Part shown: positions 48,487 to 57,392 of the stretch, one piece after another
Position numbering within the stretch: the stretch's first letter is position 1
How the letters are laid out: each line of letters starts with the position of its first letter
Assembly: GCA_029688905.1 (NCBI GenBank)
Contig: JARULB010000003.1
Location: 124,001-188,000, forward strand
DNA length: 64,000 nt
Origin: Balneolales bacterium ANBcel1
Lineage (GTDB): Bacteria > Bacteroidota > Rhodothermia > Balneolales > Natronogracilivirgulaceae
Reading direction: 5' to 3'
Program-made: the position numbers and the translations under genes
The notes under the pieces: generated by a model
Databases searched by the model: none
Seen by the model: only the letters and a program-made list of their open reading frames with translations
What the model was told of the DNA's origin: nothing

Positions 48487-48541
48487 TGTTTCGAGCGTGT
48501 GGCTTGCACCGACTTACTTAAAATTTTTCAGTACCTACAAC

Positions 48542-49006
48542 ATGGATATCGATACCCGAAACAGGATAATCAGCGGCGTCCTGGCAGTTATTATTATCGG
48601 CCTGGCGTGGCTGCTTTATGATTCTATTACCGGACCTTACGAAAAAATCGAGCGGCAGCGCGAAATCACCGAACAGGTTCGCCACAGAATGATGGTAGCG
48701 AGGGACGCTCTTGTTGAACACCAACGCAGGGAAGGGGGTTTCCCCGAAACGCTGGATGAACTGGTTGAGTGGTTGAAAACCAATGATGAGATGGTTCAAA
48801 AGGGAGATTCTCTTTTTGCTTTCCGTCCCCCGTCACAATATCATCCGGATTCCGTAATTTACTCTCCGAGAACCGGGCAGCGTTTTCAGTATGCATTAAA
48901 CGACACCATCCGGCCTAATATTTATCTGCTTGAAGACCCGGATACCGATGACAGAATCGGCTCCCTGGAACGTACCAACCTGCTGAACGCTACCAACTGG
49001 AACTAA
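48542..49006 (+). CDS. Single-span membrane protein of unknown function
   Basis: The 154-residue protein has one N-terminal membrane helix (about residues 8-27, IISGVLAVIIIGLAWLLY) and a soluble, likely periplasmic, coiled-coil plus beta part (REITEQVRHRMMVARDALVEHQRREGGFP). The layout recalls small pseudopilin-like or periplasmic anchored proteins, but I do not recognise a family. The ATG at 48542 is used because the longer frame adds about 60 residues before a good membrane helix. The next gene begins 10 bases after its stop, so the two are probably translated together, and this may be a partner of the DUF3822-like protein. Confidence 0.7.
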   Translation: MDIDTRNRIISGVLAVIIIGLAWLLYDSITGPYEKIERQREITEQVRHRMMVARDALVEHQRREGGFPETLDELVEWLKTNDEMVQKGDSLFAFRPPSQYHPDSVIYSPRTGQRFQYALNDTIRPNIYLLEDPDTDDRIGSLERTNLLNATNWN

Positions 49007-49016
49007 CCGCACCGTC

Positions 49017-49874
49017 ATGCCGGCTATGGATGCGCAACTTGGGATTAATTTCGATTCCAACAAATTATTTTACGCGGTATCCCGTCCGGCAAAAACCGGT
49101 GTAGTTGAGCATATCGGATGTATCGATTTCTCATTCGACCTGATCCATTCCGTCAGCACGCGTGATCCGGAAACTTTCCCCGGCGTATGTGATACTCTTC
49201 ACAACTTGATGAAGGATCACAACACCGCTCGATCGTTCGCCGTTTCCCCCCCTTCTTTTGAGTTGTGGAGCATTATTCCCAAGACGGTTTTTGACGAAAA
49301 CCAGGAACGCGAGGCTCATCTGAACATACTGATGCAGGGGATGGATTCCGGTCAGGCCGACCTGCAGTGGCACTCGCTGAGCAATCGGGATTTCAAATTG
49401 CTCTCTGCCAGGCGCAAAGACGATATCCTCACCTTCACCTCCCTGCTTGGAAACGCCGGTCAGGATCACCTCTTTTCGGACTTCCAGATCGGCCAGCAAT
49501 GGCTCCGGCACAGTCAGTTTCGCGGCTCATTCCTGTCGGTATCCTCCTACAAAGGCCGCTTGAGTATCTCTTCCTATCTTCTCGGCAAGCTCAGGGCCGC
49601 CACGTTTTTCTCCTATGATGACATCCGGGACCTGCCTTATCACTGGCTTCAGCATGCCTCCCATCTTTCATGGATCCAGGGCCTTCATGAATATGTGATG
49701 GTTTTTGGCGAGCATTCGGGAGAGATCGTTGAAACGCTCAGCACGTACTGGGACGACTCCTCCGACATCCTGGTCATGGACAGCCTGAAGAAAATGCAGG
49801 TCACTTCCGAAGAAGAGACTTTCAGCTTCCCACTGGAACGTGCCTTCCCGGCCGTGCTTCTGTCGGTATCATAA
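49017..49874 (+). CDS. DUF3822-like protein
   Basis: In the Bacteroidota lineage a DUF3822 gene commonly stands next to rsmD and coaD, as here; that position, plus overall length and layout (285 residues, ASKHA-like alternating beta strands at the start, LGINFDSNKLFYAVS), supports the call. I cannot confirm the family by sequence alone. It should be cytoplasmic, with an actin-like fold if this is right, and no catalytic residue is obvious. It is not an ordinary type IV pilus gene because no pil genes are near. Its function is unknown. rsmD starts 7 bases after its stop. Confidence 0.6.
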   Translation: MPAMDAQLGINFDSNKLFYAVSRPAKTGVVEHIGCIDFSFDLIHSVSTRDPETFPGVCDTLHNLMKDHNTARSFAVSPPSFELWSIIPKTVFDENQEREAHLNILMQGMDSGQADLQWHSLSNRDFKLLSARRKDDILTFTSLLGNAGQDHLFSDFQIGQQWLRHSQFRGSFLSVSSYKGRLSISSYLLGKLRAATFFSYDDIRDLPYHWLQHASHLSWIQGLHEYVMVFGEHSGEIVETLSTYWDDSSDILVMDSLKKMQVTSEEETFSFPLERAFPAVLLSVS

Positions 49875-49881
49875 ACCCGCT

Positions 49882-50436
49882 ATGAGAATCATTACCGGAA
49901 CACTTAAGGGTCGCCGTTTTGCCGCTCCGAAAAATGTCGAGATAAGGCCTACATCCGACCGGACAAAAGAGAGCATGTTCGCGGTTATTGAAGTCCGGAA
50001 GCATATTGCCGGCAGCGATGTCCTGGACCTTTTCGCCGGAACGGGCAATCTTGGCTTTGAAGCAATTTCCAGGGGAGCGGAGCGGGTCTGCGCTGTGGAA
50101 GCTTCCCCAAAAGCCGTCGAAAACCTGGAAAAACAGGCTTCCCGGTTCGGAATCGACAAGAAGGTGCAAAGTGTCTGTTCAACCGTAGAGGCGTGGCTCA
50201 GAAATCCCGGCCAGCCGTATGACCTTGTTTTTGCAGATCCTCCGTACGATTATGCACACATGGTTGATTTGCCGGAAATCATTATCCATAACGGATGGTT
50301 AAAAGAAGACGGCTGGTTCCTTCTGGAGCACGACAAACGCCATAATTTCGTGGATCATCCACATTGTGCGTTTTCCAAACCCTATGGCCGAACCATCGTC
50401 ACCATTTTCACCAGAGACCCGGTCTCCAAAACGTGA
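49882..50436 (+). CDS. rsmD: 16S rRNA m2G966 methyltransferase
   Basis: RsmD methylates guanine 966 of 16S rRNA in the small subunit using S-adenosylmethionine. The 184-residue Rossmann-type methyltransferase has the SAM-binding FAGTGNLGFEAISRGA, the catalytic DPPYDYA motif, and the N-terminal RIITGTLKGRRF signature of the family. The ATG at 49882 gives family length; an upstream in-frame ATG at 49840 would overlap the previous gene. It is between the DUF3822-like gene and coaD on the plus strand. Confidence 0.94.
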   Translation: MRIITGTLKGRRFAAPKNVEIRPTSDRTKESMFAVIEVRKHIAGSDVLDLFAGTGNLGFEAISRGAERVCAVEASPKAVENLEKQASRFGIDKKVQSVCSTVEAWLRNPGQPYDLVFADPPYDYAHMVDLPEIIIHNGWLKEDGWFLLEHDKRHNFVDHPHCAFSKPYGRTIVTIFTRDPVSKT

Positions 50437-50572
50437 CCCGGGCCCGTCCCGGCTCACAGGGATTCACATGATGCCGGAAAGCGCCACCGGCAGGAGTACC
50501 GGCAGTGGGAAGCGACCGACGTCTGCTTCACCGGAAAAACAACCGATATCCCGGACTAAACCGAAACCTAAT

Positions 50573-50586
50573 AGGAGGGCATCGTG
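50573..50586 (+). promoter_or_regulatory. Strong ribosome binding site deciding the coaD GTG start
   Basis: AGGAGGG at 50573-50579 lies four bases before the GTG at 50584, in frame with the coaD family N-terminus. It supports GTG as the start. Confidence 0.75.
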
Positions 50587-51066
50587 AATGTAATCTACCC
50601 AGGCTCCTTCGACCCAATCACTTACGGGCACCTCGATATTCTTGAAAGGGCGACCAACCTGTTCGACCGGGTCTACATCACCATCGCCGTGAATACACGC
50701 AAAAACTCCATCTTCACTCCGGAAGAGCGACAGCATCTCATTCGGGAGAGCATCGATACCAAACCCTGGGGAAACAAGGTGGAAATCCACCAGTTCACCG
50801 GTCTGCTGGTCGATTTTGCCCGCTCAATGAATGTCAAGACACTGATCCGGGGTGTGCGACAGTTTTCCGATTACGAGTATGAGTTCCGTATGGCGCTCAT
50901 GAACCGCAAGCTCGATAATGACATCGACACCATATTCCTGATGCCTCGCGAGGAGCTTACTTTTGTTTCCGGCTCACTCGTGAGAGAGATTGCCCATTGG
51001 GGAGGCGATCTGAGCCACTTCGTCCCGGAAAATGTAGCCGAAGCTCTGAACAGGAAGTACCGGTAA
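50584..51066 (+). CDS. coaD: Phosphopantetheine adenylyltransferase
   Basis: CoaD transfers AMP from ATP to 4'-phosphopantetheine, the fourth step of coenzyme A synthesis. The 160-residue protein has the nucleotidyltransferase motif GSFDPITYGHLDI, the GVRQFSDYEYE region, and FVSGSLVREIAHWGGDL. The start is a GTG with a strong AGGAGGG site. It follows rsmD by 147 bases and has a weak hairpin plus T-tract beyond its stop. Confidence 0.96.
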   Translation: MNVIYPGSFDPITYGHLDILERATNLFDRVYITIAVNTRKNSIFTPEERQHLIRESIDTKPWGNKVEIHQFTGLLVDFARSMNVKTLIRGVRQFSDYEYEFRMALMNRKLDNDIDTIFLMPREELTFVSGSLVREIAHWGGDLSHFVPENVAEALNRKYR

Positions 51067-51092
51067 ACCCCTGTTTACTTTTCGTTTTTTTG
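51063..51092 (+). terminator. Possible weak terminator after coaD
   Basis: A 6-bp stem GTAAAC/GTTTAC (51063-51068 and 51073-51078, loop of 4) overlaps the coaD stop codon and is followed by a T-rich tract ending in seven T. The stem is short, so termination may be partial. Confidence 0.45.
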
Positions 51093-51208
51093 AATTCCGG
51101 AATTGAATAACCGTAGCGAATACCACACGGGTTTTGTATATTTACGTGCTTTTGGAGTAGAAGCGTATTATTAGTGACTGTAAACCCCCAACCTCACCAG
51201 ATACTATT

Positions 51209-52408
51209 ATGATCGCACAACGAGTGCAGGCTATAGCACCTTCAGAAACCATGAAAATTTCCGGCCGCGCCAAAGAGCTTCAGCGGGAAGGAAAATCCGT
51301 CATCTCATTAAGCCAGGGCGAACCCGATTTTAAAACTCCGGAGCACATATGTGAAGCGGGCATACAGGCTATCCGTGACGGACATCACGGATATACGGTT
51401 AATGCCGGCACCCCGGAGCTTCGTGAAGCGATCTGCGCCAAGCTTAAAGAAGAAAACGGACTCTCCTACACTCCGGATCAGATCCTTTTGTCCAACGGCG
51501 CGAAACAGTCGATCGGCTTCTCTTTGTTTGCAACCATCGACAAGGGTGATGAGGTCATCATTCCCGCGCCTTACTGGGTCTCCTATCCCGAGATGGTCAA
51601 AATTGCCGACGGCACACCGGTAGTTGTTGCCACGGAATTTGATAACGACTATAAAATGACGGCCGACCAGCTCCGCCAGGCAATTACTCCCAAAACCAAA
51701 ATGTTGATCCTCTGCTCGCCTTCCAATCCCACCGGAAGTTGCTACACCAAAGAGGAACTTGCCTCGCTTGCCGATGTACTGCGCGAATATCCCGGCATTA
51801 TGGTGCTCTCCGATGAGATCTACGAATATATCGTATTTGACGGCGAGCATGTGAGCATTGCCCAGGCGGCTCCCGATCTGATGGATCGCATTCTGCTGAT
51901 TAACGGTTTTTCCAAAGGATTTGCCATGACCGGCTGGCGGCTGGGTTATCTTGCCGGACCCGCACAGGTCGTCAAGGCGGTGTCAAAAATCCAGAGCCAG
52001 GAAACCTCTGCACCATCCACCATATCCCAGAAAGCGGCCGAGGCGGCCTATAACAGTCCGCGCGACTCTGTTAAGGAGATGGTCAAGGCTTTTCGCGAAC
52101 GCCGCGACTACATGATCAAGGCACTCAATGAAATCGATGGGGTCAACTGCTTTAATCCCGGCGGTGCGTTCTACGCTTTTCCCGACATATCCACCTATCT
52201 GAACTCCGTGACGCCCTCAGGACAAAAGATTGCCAACAGCACCGATCTATGCATGTTCCTGCTTGAAGAGCGCGGACTCGCAGCTGTGCCTGGCGACGCC
52301 TTCGGCGAGCCAAACGGCATCCGCCTCTCTTACGCGGCTTCCATGGAGCATCTGCAGGAAGCGATCAAACGGCTGCGCGAAGGCCTTGCTGCCCTCAAAA
52401 AGCAATAA
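51209..52408 (+). CDS. Class I pyridoxal-phosphate aminotransferase (aspartate aminotransferase type)
   Basis: The 399-residue enzyme probably converts aspartate and 2-oxoglutarate to oxaloacetate and glutamate. It has the PLP-binding lysine motif NGFSKGFAMTGWRLGY, the cofactor Asp region VLSDEIYEYI, the CSPSNPTG motif, and the C-terminal IRLSYA with the substrate-carboxylate Arg. The short subgroup I-gamma form (about 390-400 residues) is common in bacteria. Some members use prephenate or aromatic substrates, so the exact specificity is open. A promoter probably lies in 51067-51208. Confidence 0.93.
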   Translation: MIAQRVQAIAPSETMKISGRAKELQREGKSVISLSQGEPDFKTPEHICEAGIQAIRDGHHGYTVNAGTPELREAICAKLKEENGLSYTPDQILLSNGAKQSIGFSLFATIDKGDEVIIPAPYWVSYPEMVKIADGTPVVVATEFDNDYKMTADQLRQAITPKTKMLILCSPSNPTGSCYTKEELASLADVLREYPGIMVLSDEIYEYIVFDGEHVSIAQAAPDLMDRILLINGFSKGFAMTGWRLGYLAGPAQVVKAVSKIQSQETSAPSTISQKAAEAAYNSPRDSVKEMVKAFRERRDYMIKALNEIDGVNCFNPGGAFYAFPDISTYLNSVTPSGQKIANSTDLCMFLLEERGLAAVPGDAFGEPNGIRLSYAASMEHLQEAIKRLREGLAALKKQ

Positions 52409-52476
52409 ACTTTTTCCTTACAGGCGGTGTTTACCACAACGATAAAAAGAAACCGTTACCATAAGCTGTAGTAGAA

Positions 52477-52770
52477 ATGCCAACGTATCAGTACAAAAGG
52501 GAAGACGGAAGCACGTTTGAGATCATCCAGAAAATGTCGGATGAAGCGTTGAAAACCTGTCCGAAAACCGGCCAGAAGGTCAAACGAATCATCTCGGGCG
52601 GCGGCGGCGTGGTGTACAAAGGCAACGGATGGTATGTGACCGATTACAAGAACAAGTCGAACGACAGCAGCAAGGATTCCGGCAAGAAACAAGGCGCCGG
52701 AGGCGCGTCTTCATCCGGGAACGGCGCCGAAAGCAAACAGCCCGCCAAAAGCAGGGAAGTGGCTTCCTGA
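52477..52770 (+). CDS. FmdB-like small protein that has lost zinc-ribbon cysteines
   Basis: The 97-residue product resembles the FmdB/zinc-ribbon family: MPTYQYK... opening, FEIIQKMSDEALKTCP, VKRIISGGGGVVYKGNGWYVTDY. FmdB members normally have four zinc Cys in two CxxC knuckles. Here the first knuckle is gone (YKREDGS where a C..C is usual) and only one Cys remains in the second (CPKTG). The fold is probably kept but zinc binding is not expected. The C-terminus is a Ser/Gly/Lys-rich, probably disordered tail. Its role in this lineage is unknown. Confidence 0.8.
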   Translation: MPTYQYKREDGSTFEIIQKMSDEALKTCPKTGQKVKRIISGGGGVVYKGNGWYVTDYKNKSNDSSKDSGKKQGAGGASSSGNGAESKQPAKSREVAS

Positions 52771-52865
52771 GGCGGTTTCTTCTTTTCGAACTAACACCTC
52801 CGAAACCTCGGATCTACAAACCCGGATTCACTTAAACCAACCGGCTGTTCCGGCCGGATCAGCAT

Positions 52866-53228
52866 ATGAACCATGTCGATTTGGGTAAAGCCGGAGAAGA
52901 CAGAGCGGTAGCGTTTCTGGAGTCCAGGAACATGACAATCCTGGACAGAAACTACCGTTTTATGCGGGCCGAGGTGGATATCGTTGCGGCAACCGACCGG
53001 GAGATTGTATTTGTCGAGGTCAAAACCCGCCGAAGCCGCACCTTCGGGGAACCTGAGGAGAGTGTCGACAAAAAGAAAAAGCAACAGCTGTTCAAAGTGG
53101 CGGAAGCCTGGATGCACGAACGACGGATGGAGGGGGCACCAGTCCGGTTCGATGTGGTCACCATCATGAATCCCGGCAGAAAAGGGGAAGAGATAAATCA
53201 CATCGAGGGCGCCTTCTGGTATGTGTAG
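52866..53228 (+). CDS. yraN: YraN/UPF0102 nuclease-like protein
   Basis: The 120-residue protein belongs to UPF0102, whose fold is of the restriction endonuclease type. It shows the family motifs: GKAGEDRAVAFLESRNMTIL, AEVDIVAATDREIVFVEVKTRRS, with a central Asp and a Glu-x-Lys pair like nuclease active sites. The C-terminal segment FDVVTI... also fits. It follows the FmdB-like gene by 95 bases. The physiological role is not known. Confidence 0.9.
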   Translation: MNHVDLGKAGEDRAVAFLESRNMTILDRNYRFMRAEVDIVAATDREIVFVEVKTRRSRTFGEPEESVDKKKKQQLFKVAEAWMHERRMEGAPVRFDVVTIMNPGRKGEEINHIEGAFWYV

Positions 53229-53404
53229 ACCGTTGAGTTTCACAGCCAGGTAAAACGCCGCCCGCCGGGAGCGGGCATCTCACCATTTCCAAAACGGGCA
53301 TTTCCTCTGATTTCCATAGCGGGATATCTTTATTCCGTTATGGATGCGTTGTATCGTAAAATGGGTTATTTTAGGAAAATGTAATCCTGAAAATAGCCGG
53401 TCTC

Positions 53405-53704
53405 ATGAATTTCCGCTTTCTAAATCCCCTCCGTTGGCGCCGCTCACTGCTTTTATCGGTGCTTCTGCTGCTGCTTATCCTCTGGTTTGGTTTCCTCGAT
53501 ACATACAGTGTCCGGACACGGGTTCAGCTGAACATGGAAAAGGAGGAGCTTATTTTGGAAACCGAACGTCTCCAGTCAGAGACCGCAAAAATCCAGGAGA
53601 TGCTGGATGAACTGGACTCCAACCCCGAGATGCTGGAGCGCATTGCCCGGGAGGAGTACGGCATGAGAAAACCCGGTGAAACCATTTATCGCATTCAGGA
53701 ATAG
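53405..53704 (+). CDS. FtsB/DivIC-like septum formation protein
   Basis: The 99-residue protein has a short cytoplasmic start, one membrane helix (about 15-31, LLLSVLLLLLILWFGFL), a coiled coil (about 40-72) and the conserved C-terminal segment with LERIAREEYGMRKPGET. That layout and end motif are typical of FtsB/DivIC, which helps activate division-septum synthesis by FtsQLB/FtsWI. It is transcribed together with neighbouring plus-strand genes, about 176 bases after yraN. The FtsB/DivIC naming cannot be settled from sequence alone. Confidence 0.88.
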   Translation: MNFRFLNPLRWRRSLLLSVLLLLLILWFGFLDTYSVRTRVQLNMEKEELILETERLQSETAKIQEMLDELDSNPEMLERIAREEYGMRKPGETIYRIQE

Positions 53705-53793
53705 ACGGCCGGCAAACCGGCACACGGTCCATCCAGCAGTTTCATACCCTGCAGGCTTCGCAGTTAACTTCTACCAGTATTCAAATATATCTC

Positions 53794-54753
53794 ATGATCT
53801 CCATTGGTATTGACCTTGGCGGAACCAATATAAAATCGGCCCTGATTCACCAGGATGAGGGACTTCTGTCCCGGCACTCCGTTCCAACCAACGCCGACAG
53901 CGGACCCGAAACCGTGCTTGACCGAATCGCGGAAGCCGTTATCAAGGCAAGGGACGATGCCCCTGACGCACCGGTTGGCGTCGGCATCGGTTCACCCGGC
54001 ATCATATCCATGGACCGCACCTCCGTATCCAGCCCACCCAACTTCCCCGGCTGGGATACCATCAACCTGAACACCGAAATTAAAAAGCGCACCGGCCTGC
54101 CCGCCGTGGTTGAAAACGATGCAAACCTGATGGCGCTCGGCTGCTCTCGCTTCGGCGTGGGAAGGGAAATGGAGAGCCTTATCATGCTCACGCTGGGTAC
54201 CGGTGTCGGCGGCGGTATCATCTACAACAGGGAACTGTTCCGTGGGACAACCGGTGGTGCCGCCGAACTCGGCCATGTGATTATCGATTACAACGGACCG
54301 GAATCCAACAGCAATGCCAAAGGCGGAGTTGAAGCCTACCTCGGACAACGATTCATGATCCGAAATGCACTGCCGCTGATCAAGGACCATCCGGAGAACC
54401 CCCTTTGCCGCAATTTCATCGACAACCCCGACCGGCTGGAACCGCGACACCTCAGCGAAGAAGCGGATAAAGGCAATCCGCTGGCCATTGAAATCCTGGC
54501 CAACGCCGGCCGCATGCTGGGTTTTGCCATTGTAAACTACGTGCATACGCTTGATATTCGAAACATCGTCGTTAGCGGCGGTGTCGCAAAAGCCGGCGAC
54601 CGGATTCTCGAACCGGCCCGCAAAGCCGCCAGGGAACGTCTCATGCCTCCCTTTCTGGAAGGATTTGAAATCCGCTATGAGACGCTCGGAAATGATGCCG
54701 CCCTTCTGGGTGCCGGAAGCCTGGCCTTCGAGCACATTGCACCTCACCGCTAA
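53794..54753 (+). CDS. ROK-family sugar kinase without the zinc motif
   Basis: The 319-residue ROK protein has the ATP phosphate motif (IDLGGTNIK), the catalytic VENDANLMALG and the GTGVGGGII loops, so it should phosphorylate glucose or a related hexose. The ROK zinc-binding CxCGxxGCxE motif is replaced by a Ser/Asn-rich stretch (SNSNAKGGVEAY), so the three Cys are lost although the following Glu is kept. Sequence does not settle whether activity is kept. Glucokinase is the most likely activity. It lies about 90 bases downstream of the ftsB-like gene. Confidence 0.9.
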   Translation: MISIGIDLGGTNIKSALIHQDEGLLSRHSVPTNADSGPETVLDRIAEAVIKARDDAPDAPVGVGIGSPGIISMDRTSVSSPPNFPGWDTINLNTEIKKRTGLPAVVENDANLMALGCSRFGVGREMESLIMLTLGTGVGGGIIYNRELFRGTTGGAAELGHVIIDYNGPESNSNAKGGVEAYLGQRFMIRNALPLIKDHPENPLCRNFIDNPDRLEPRHLSEEADKGNPLAIEILANAGRMLGFAIVNYVHTLDIRNIVVSGGVAKAGDRILEPARKAARERLMPPFLEGFEIRYETLGNDAALLGAGSLAFEHIAPHR

Positions 54754-54764
54754 GCATTCCCCCT

Positions 54765-57359
54765 GTGCCTTCAGCACGTTTCTGTATCCTGACTTTTCTG
54801 CTTCCGGTTCTTTCGGGGATGATGCTGGTCTCCCTTGAGGCTCAAACCGTGCAGGCTGTGGAGCCTTCTCACGACCCCGTGAGATTCTCCTCCCGGGATT
54901 CCCTCATTTTTTCCACCCGCGATGAACGTATCGCCACTCTGTACGGCAATGCACGGGTCGGAAACGTTCAGGGAGAACTTACCGCGGGAACGGTATTGCT
55001 CAATCTGGATAAGAACGAGATGAGCGCACGGGCCGCCGAAGACGCCGACACCCTCTCCCAACCGGTATTGCAGCGGGGCGAGGATCGGGTCAGAAGCAGG
55101 AGAATCTCTTATAATTACGAAACCGACAAGGGAAAATTCGAGGTGGCCCGCATGGCTATGGACCAGGGGAACGTCATCGGAACACAGGTCAAGAGAACCG
55201 CTCCCCATGTGGTTTTTGTGGAGGACGGTTTGTACTCGACCTGCGATCTTGACCATCCCCATTTCTATATCCGTGCCGCCCGCATGAAAGTGGTAGACGA
55301 AGAGGAAATCTTTTTCACCAGGGCCCGGCTCTATATTCTGGATATTCCCTACCCGCTGGTATTCCCGTTCGGCTACGTCCCCTCCAGCATCACACGGCGA
55401 CAATCCGGCATTCTGGAACCCTCCTTTACCTATCAGGATCAACAGCGCAGGGGACTCGGACTCCAAAATCTCGGCTGGTTCCAATATTTCAGTGACTACG
55501 TGACCGGCCAGGTTTCCATGGATGTGTTCACCTCCGGAACCTATTACCTCAACTCCACCGTCAATTACCGCAGAACCGACCGGTATAACGGTAGTATCCA
55601 GCTGGGCTACTCCCGAGACCAGGGGATGGAGCCGACCGATCCCGATTTCAGCAGAAATATCCAGCGCAGGATTGCCGTCAATCACAGACAGACCATCAAT
55701 CCGTACTCTTCCGTCAGTGCCAATATCAATCTCCGAACCGCCGATTTCCACAATCGTAACTCCTATGACGTGGATGAGCGTGCCGAGGTGAGCACCCAGT
55801 CGAATATGTCCTACAACTTCAATCACCCCGACGGTATTTACACCTTCAGCGCATCCGGAGCCCATTCCCTGAATTTTGCCACCAACGCTACAAGCCTTAC
55901 CGGTCCCAACACCAGCTTTTCCCTGCGACGCCTGACACCCTTTCAGCGGTCCGGGCCCGGATCCGGTGAATCGTGGTACGAATCCATCTCTTTCCAGTAC
56001 CGGAACACCGTCAACTCACGCTTTAACTTTACCCCTTCGGATGACTCCGACGTCGGCTTTCTGGAGGCCCTCTTCCACCCGTCGAGACATCGTGAAGCCA
56101 CCGGCGACTTTCGGCATATCAATATCGGTATGCGGCACAACGCCTCCGCCAATGCCCAACTGCTCAGCAACCAGTTTGCAAACCTGACATCCAGCATCAC
56201 TTTCACGGAATACTGGTATCCGGAAACCCTGCGCCGGGAATGGGATCCCGATCAGGAGCGGGTCGTCTCACGCATGGAAAGCGGATTTGCGGCCGGAAGA
56301 GATTTTTCGACCAGCCTAAGCGCTAACACCACTATCTACGGCACCAGTCAGGCCCGCATAGGACGTTTCGAAGGATTTCGTCACACCATGCGTCCGTCCC
56401 TTAGTTTCAGCTACAGCCCGGATTTCAGTGATTCCTTTTGGGGATACTACCGGGATGTTCAGTCCACCGCCGATGGAGACACCCAGCGCTACTCCATCTT
56501 TCAGGGTGGAATTGTAGGCGGACCCGCAGCCGGTGAACAACGCACACTGAGCTTGAGCATCAACAACGTTCTGGAAACCAAAGAGGTGAGACGGGACACT
56601 ACCGGGGAGCGCAGGGAGAATACCGTCAGATTGATCGACCAGCTTAATGCAAGCGTAAGTTATAACTTTGCTGCTGAGAGCTTTAATCTCTCTGACCTGA
56701 GAACTTCTTTCAGGACATCCTTCATCCAGAATATCAATCTTTCCGCGAATGCCACTTTCAGTTTTTACGACACCGATGAGGATGGCAGGCGAATTGACCG
56801 GTACCTGTGGCAGGAGTCAAACCGCTTTATGCGCATGACCAACTTCTCCATGACGGCCAGCACGCAATTCAGCAGCGGGGGCGCCCGGCGGCCGGAGCAA
56901 ACCACCTGGTATTATCCCGAGCACTACGACCCGCTGGATCAATCCCGCTTTCATCCGGTAGACCGGGCCATCATGGAGGGTCGTGTTTACCGGACCGACC
57001 TCCCCTGGTCGTTCAACGTCAATTTCAACTATCGCTGGAACCGAACCGCAACCGGCGCCTCGCAAAAGAGCGCTCAGATTGAAGCAACCAACATCCAGAT
57101 GCGTCTCACTCCGGAGTGGCAGTTCAGTACCCGCATCGGCTACGACCTCATCCAGAAACAACTGACCCCGGCGCGCTTCAATATCACAAGGAATCTGCAT
57201 TGCTGGGATCTCTCTTTTCAGTGGAATCCGTTCGACGATATGAAGTTCTTCCTGTTCCGGCTGACGGTGCGCGACACCCGTATTCAGGGCCTGATCCAGA
57301 AACTACCCGGCCTGAATAATCTTGAGCGTCAGCAGAGTCCGATCAACCGGTTCCGCTGA
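54765..57359 (+). CDS. lptD: LPS-assembly outer-membrane protein LptD
   Basis: The 864-residue protein inserts lipopolysaccharide into the outer leaflet. It has a signal peptide, an OstA/LptA-like N-terminal domain (about 45-150, LYGNARVGNVQGELTAGTVLL and SRRISYNYETDKGKF), a segment with YILDIPYPLVFPFGYVPS, and a long barrel rich in alternating aromatic/hydrophilic strands, ending RFR. The start is a GTG. Cysteines used for disulfide maturation in enteric LptD are largely missing here (only a few), so folding may differ. It begins 11 bases after the ROK gene stop, and it converges with ribE. Confidence 0.9.
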   Translation: MPSARFCILTFLLPVLSGMMLVSLEAQTVQAVEPSHDPVRFSSRDSLIFSTRDERIATLYGNARVGNVQGELTAGTVLLNLDKNEMSARAAEDADTLSQPVLQRGEDRVRSRRISYNYETDKGKFEVARMAMDQGNVIGTQVKRTAPHVVFVEDGLYSTCDLDHPHFYIRAARMKVVDEEEIFFTRARLYILDIPYPLVFPFGYVPSSITRRQSGILEPSFTYQDQQRRGLGLQNLGWFQYFSDYVTGQVSMDVFTSGTYYLNSTVNYRRTDRYNGSIQLGYSRDQGMEPTDPDFSRNIQRRIAVNHRQTINPYSSVSANINLRTADFHNRNSYDVDERAEVSTQSNMSYNFNHPDGIYTFSASGAHSLNFATNATSLTGPNTSFSLRRLTPFQRSGPGSGESWYESISFQYRNTVNSRFNFTPSDDSDVGFLEALFHPSRHREATGDFRHINIGMRHNASANAQLLSNQFANLTSSITFTEYWYPETLRREWDPDQERVVSRMESGFAAGRDFSTSLSANTTIYGTSQARIGRFEGFRHTMRPSLSFSYSPDFSDSFWGYYRDVQSTADGDTQRYSIFQGGIVGGPAAGEQRTLSLSINNVLETKEVRRDTTGERRENTVRLIDQLNASVSYNFAAESFNLSDLRTSFRTSFIQNINLSANATFSFYDTDEDGRRIDRYLWQESNRFMRMTNFSMTASTQFSSGGARRPEQTTWYYPEHYDPLDQSRFHPVDRAIMEGRVYRTDLPWSFNVNFNYRWNRTATGASQKSAQIEATNIQMRLTPEWQFSTRIGYDLIQKQLTPARFNITRNLHCWDLSFQWNPFDDMKFFLFRLTVRDTRIQGLIQKLPGLNNLERQQSPINRFR

Positions 57360-57392
57360 CAGCGGGATTCGCCTGACGGATCCAAGCGCAGG

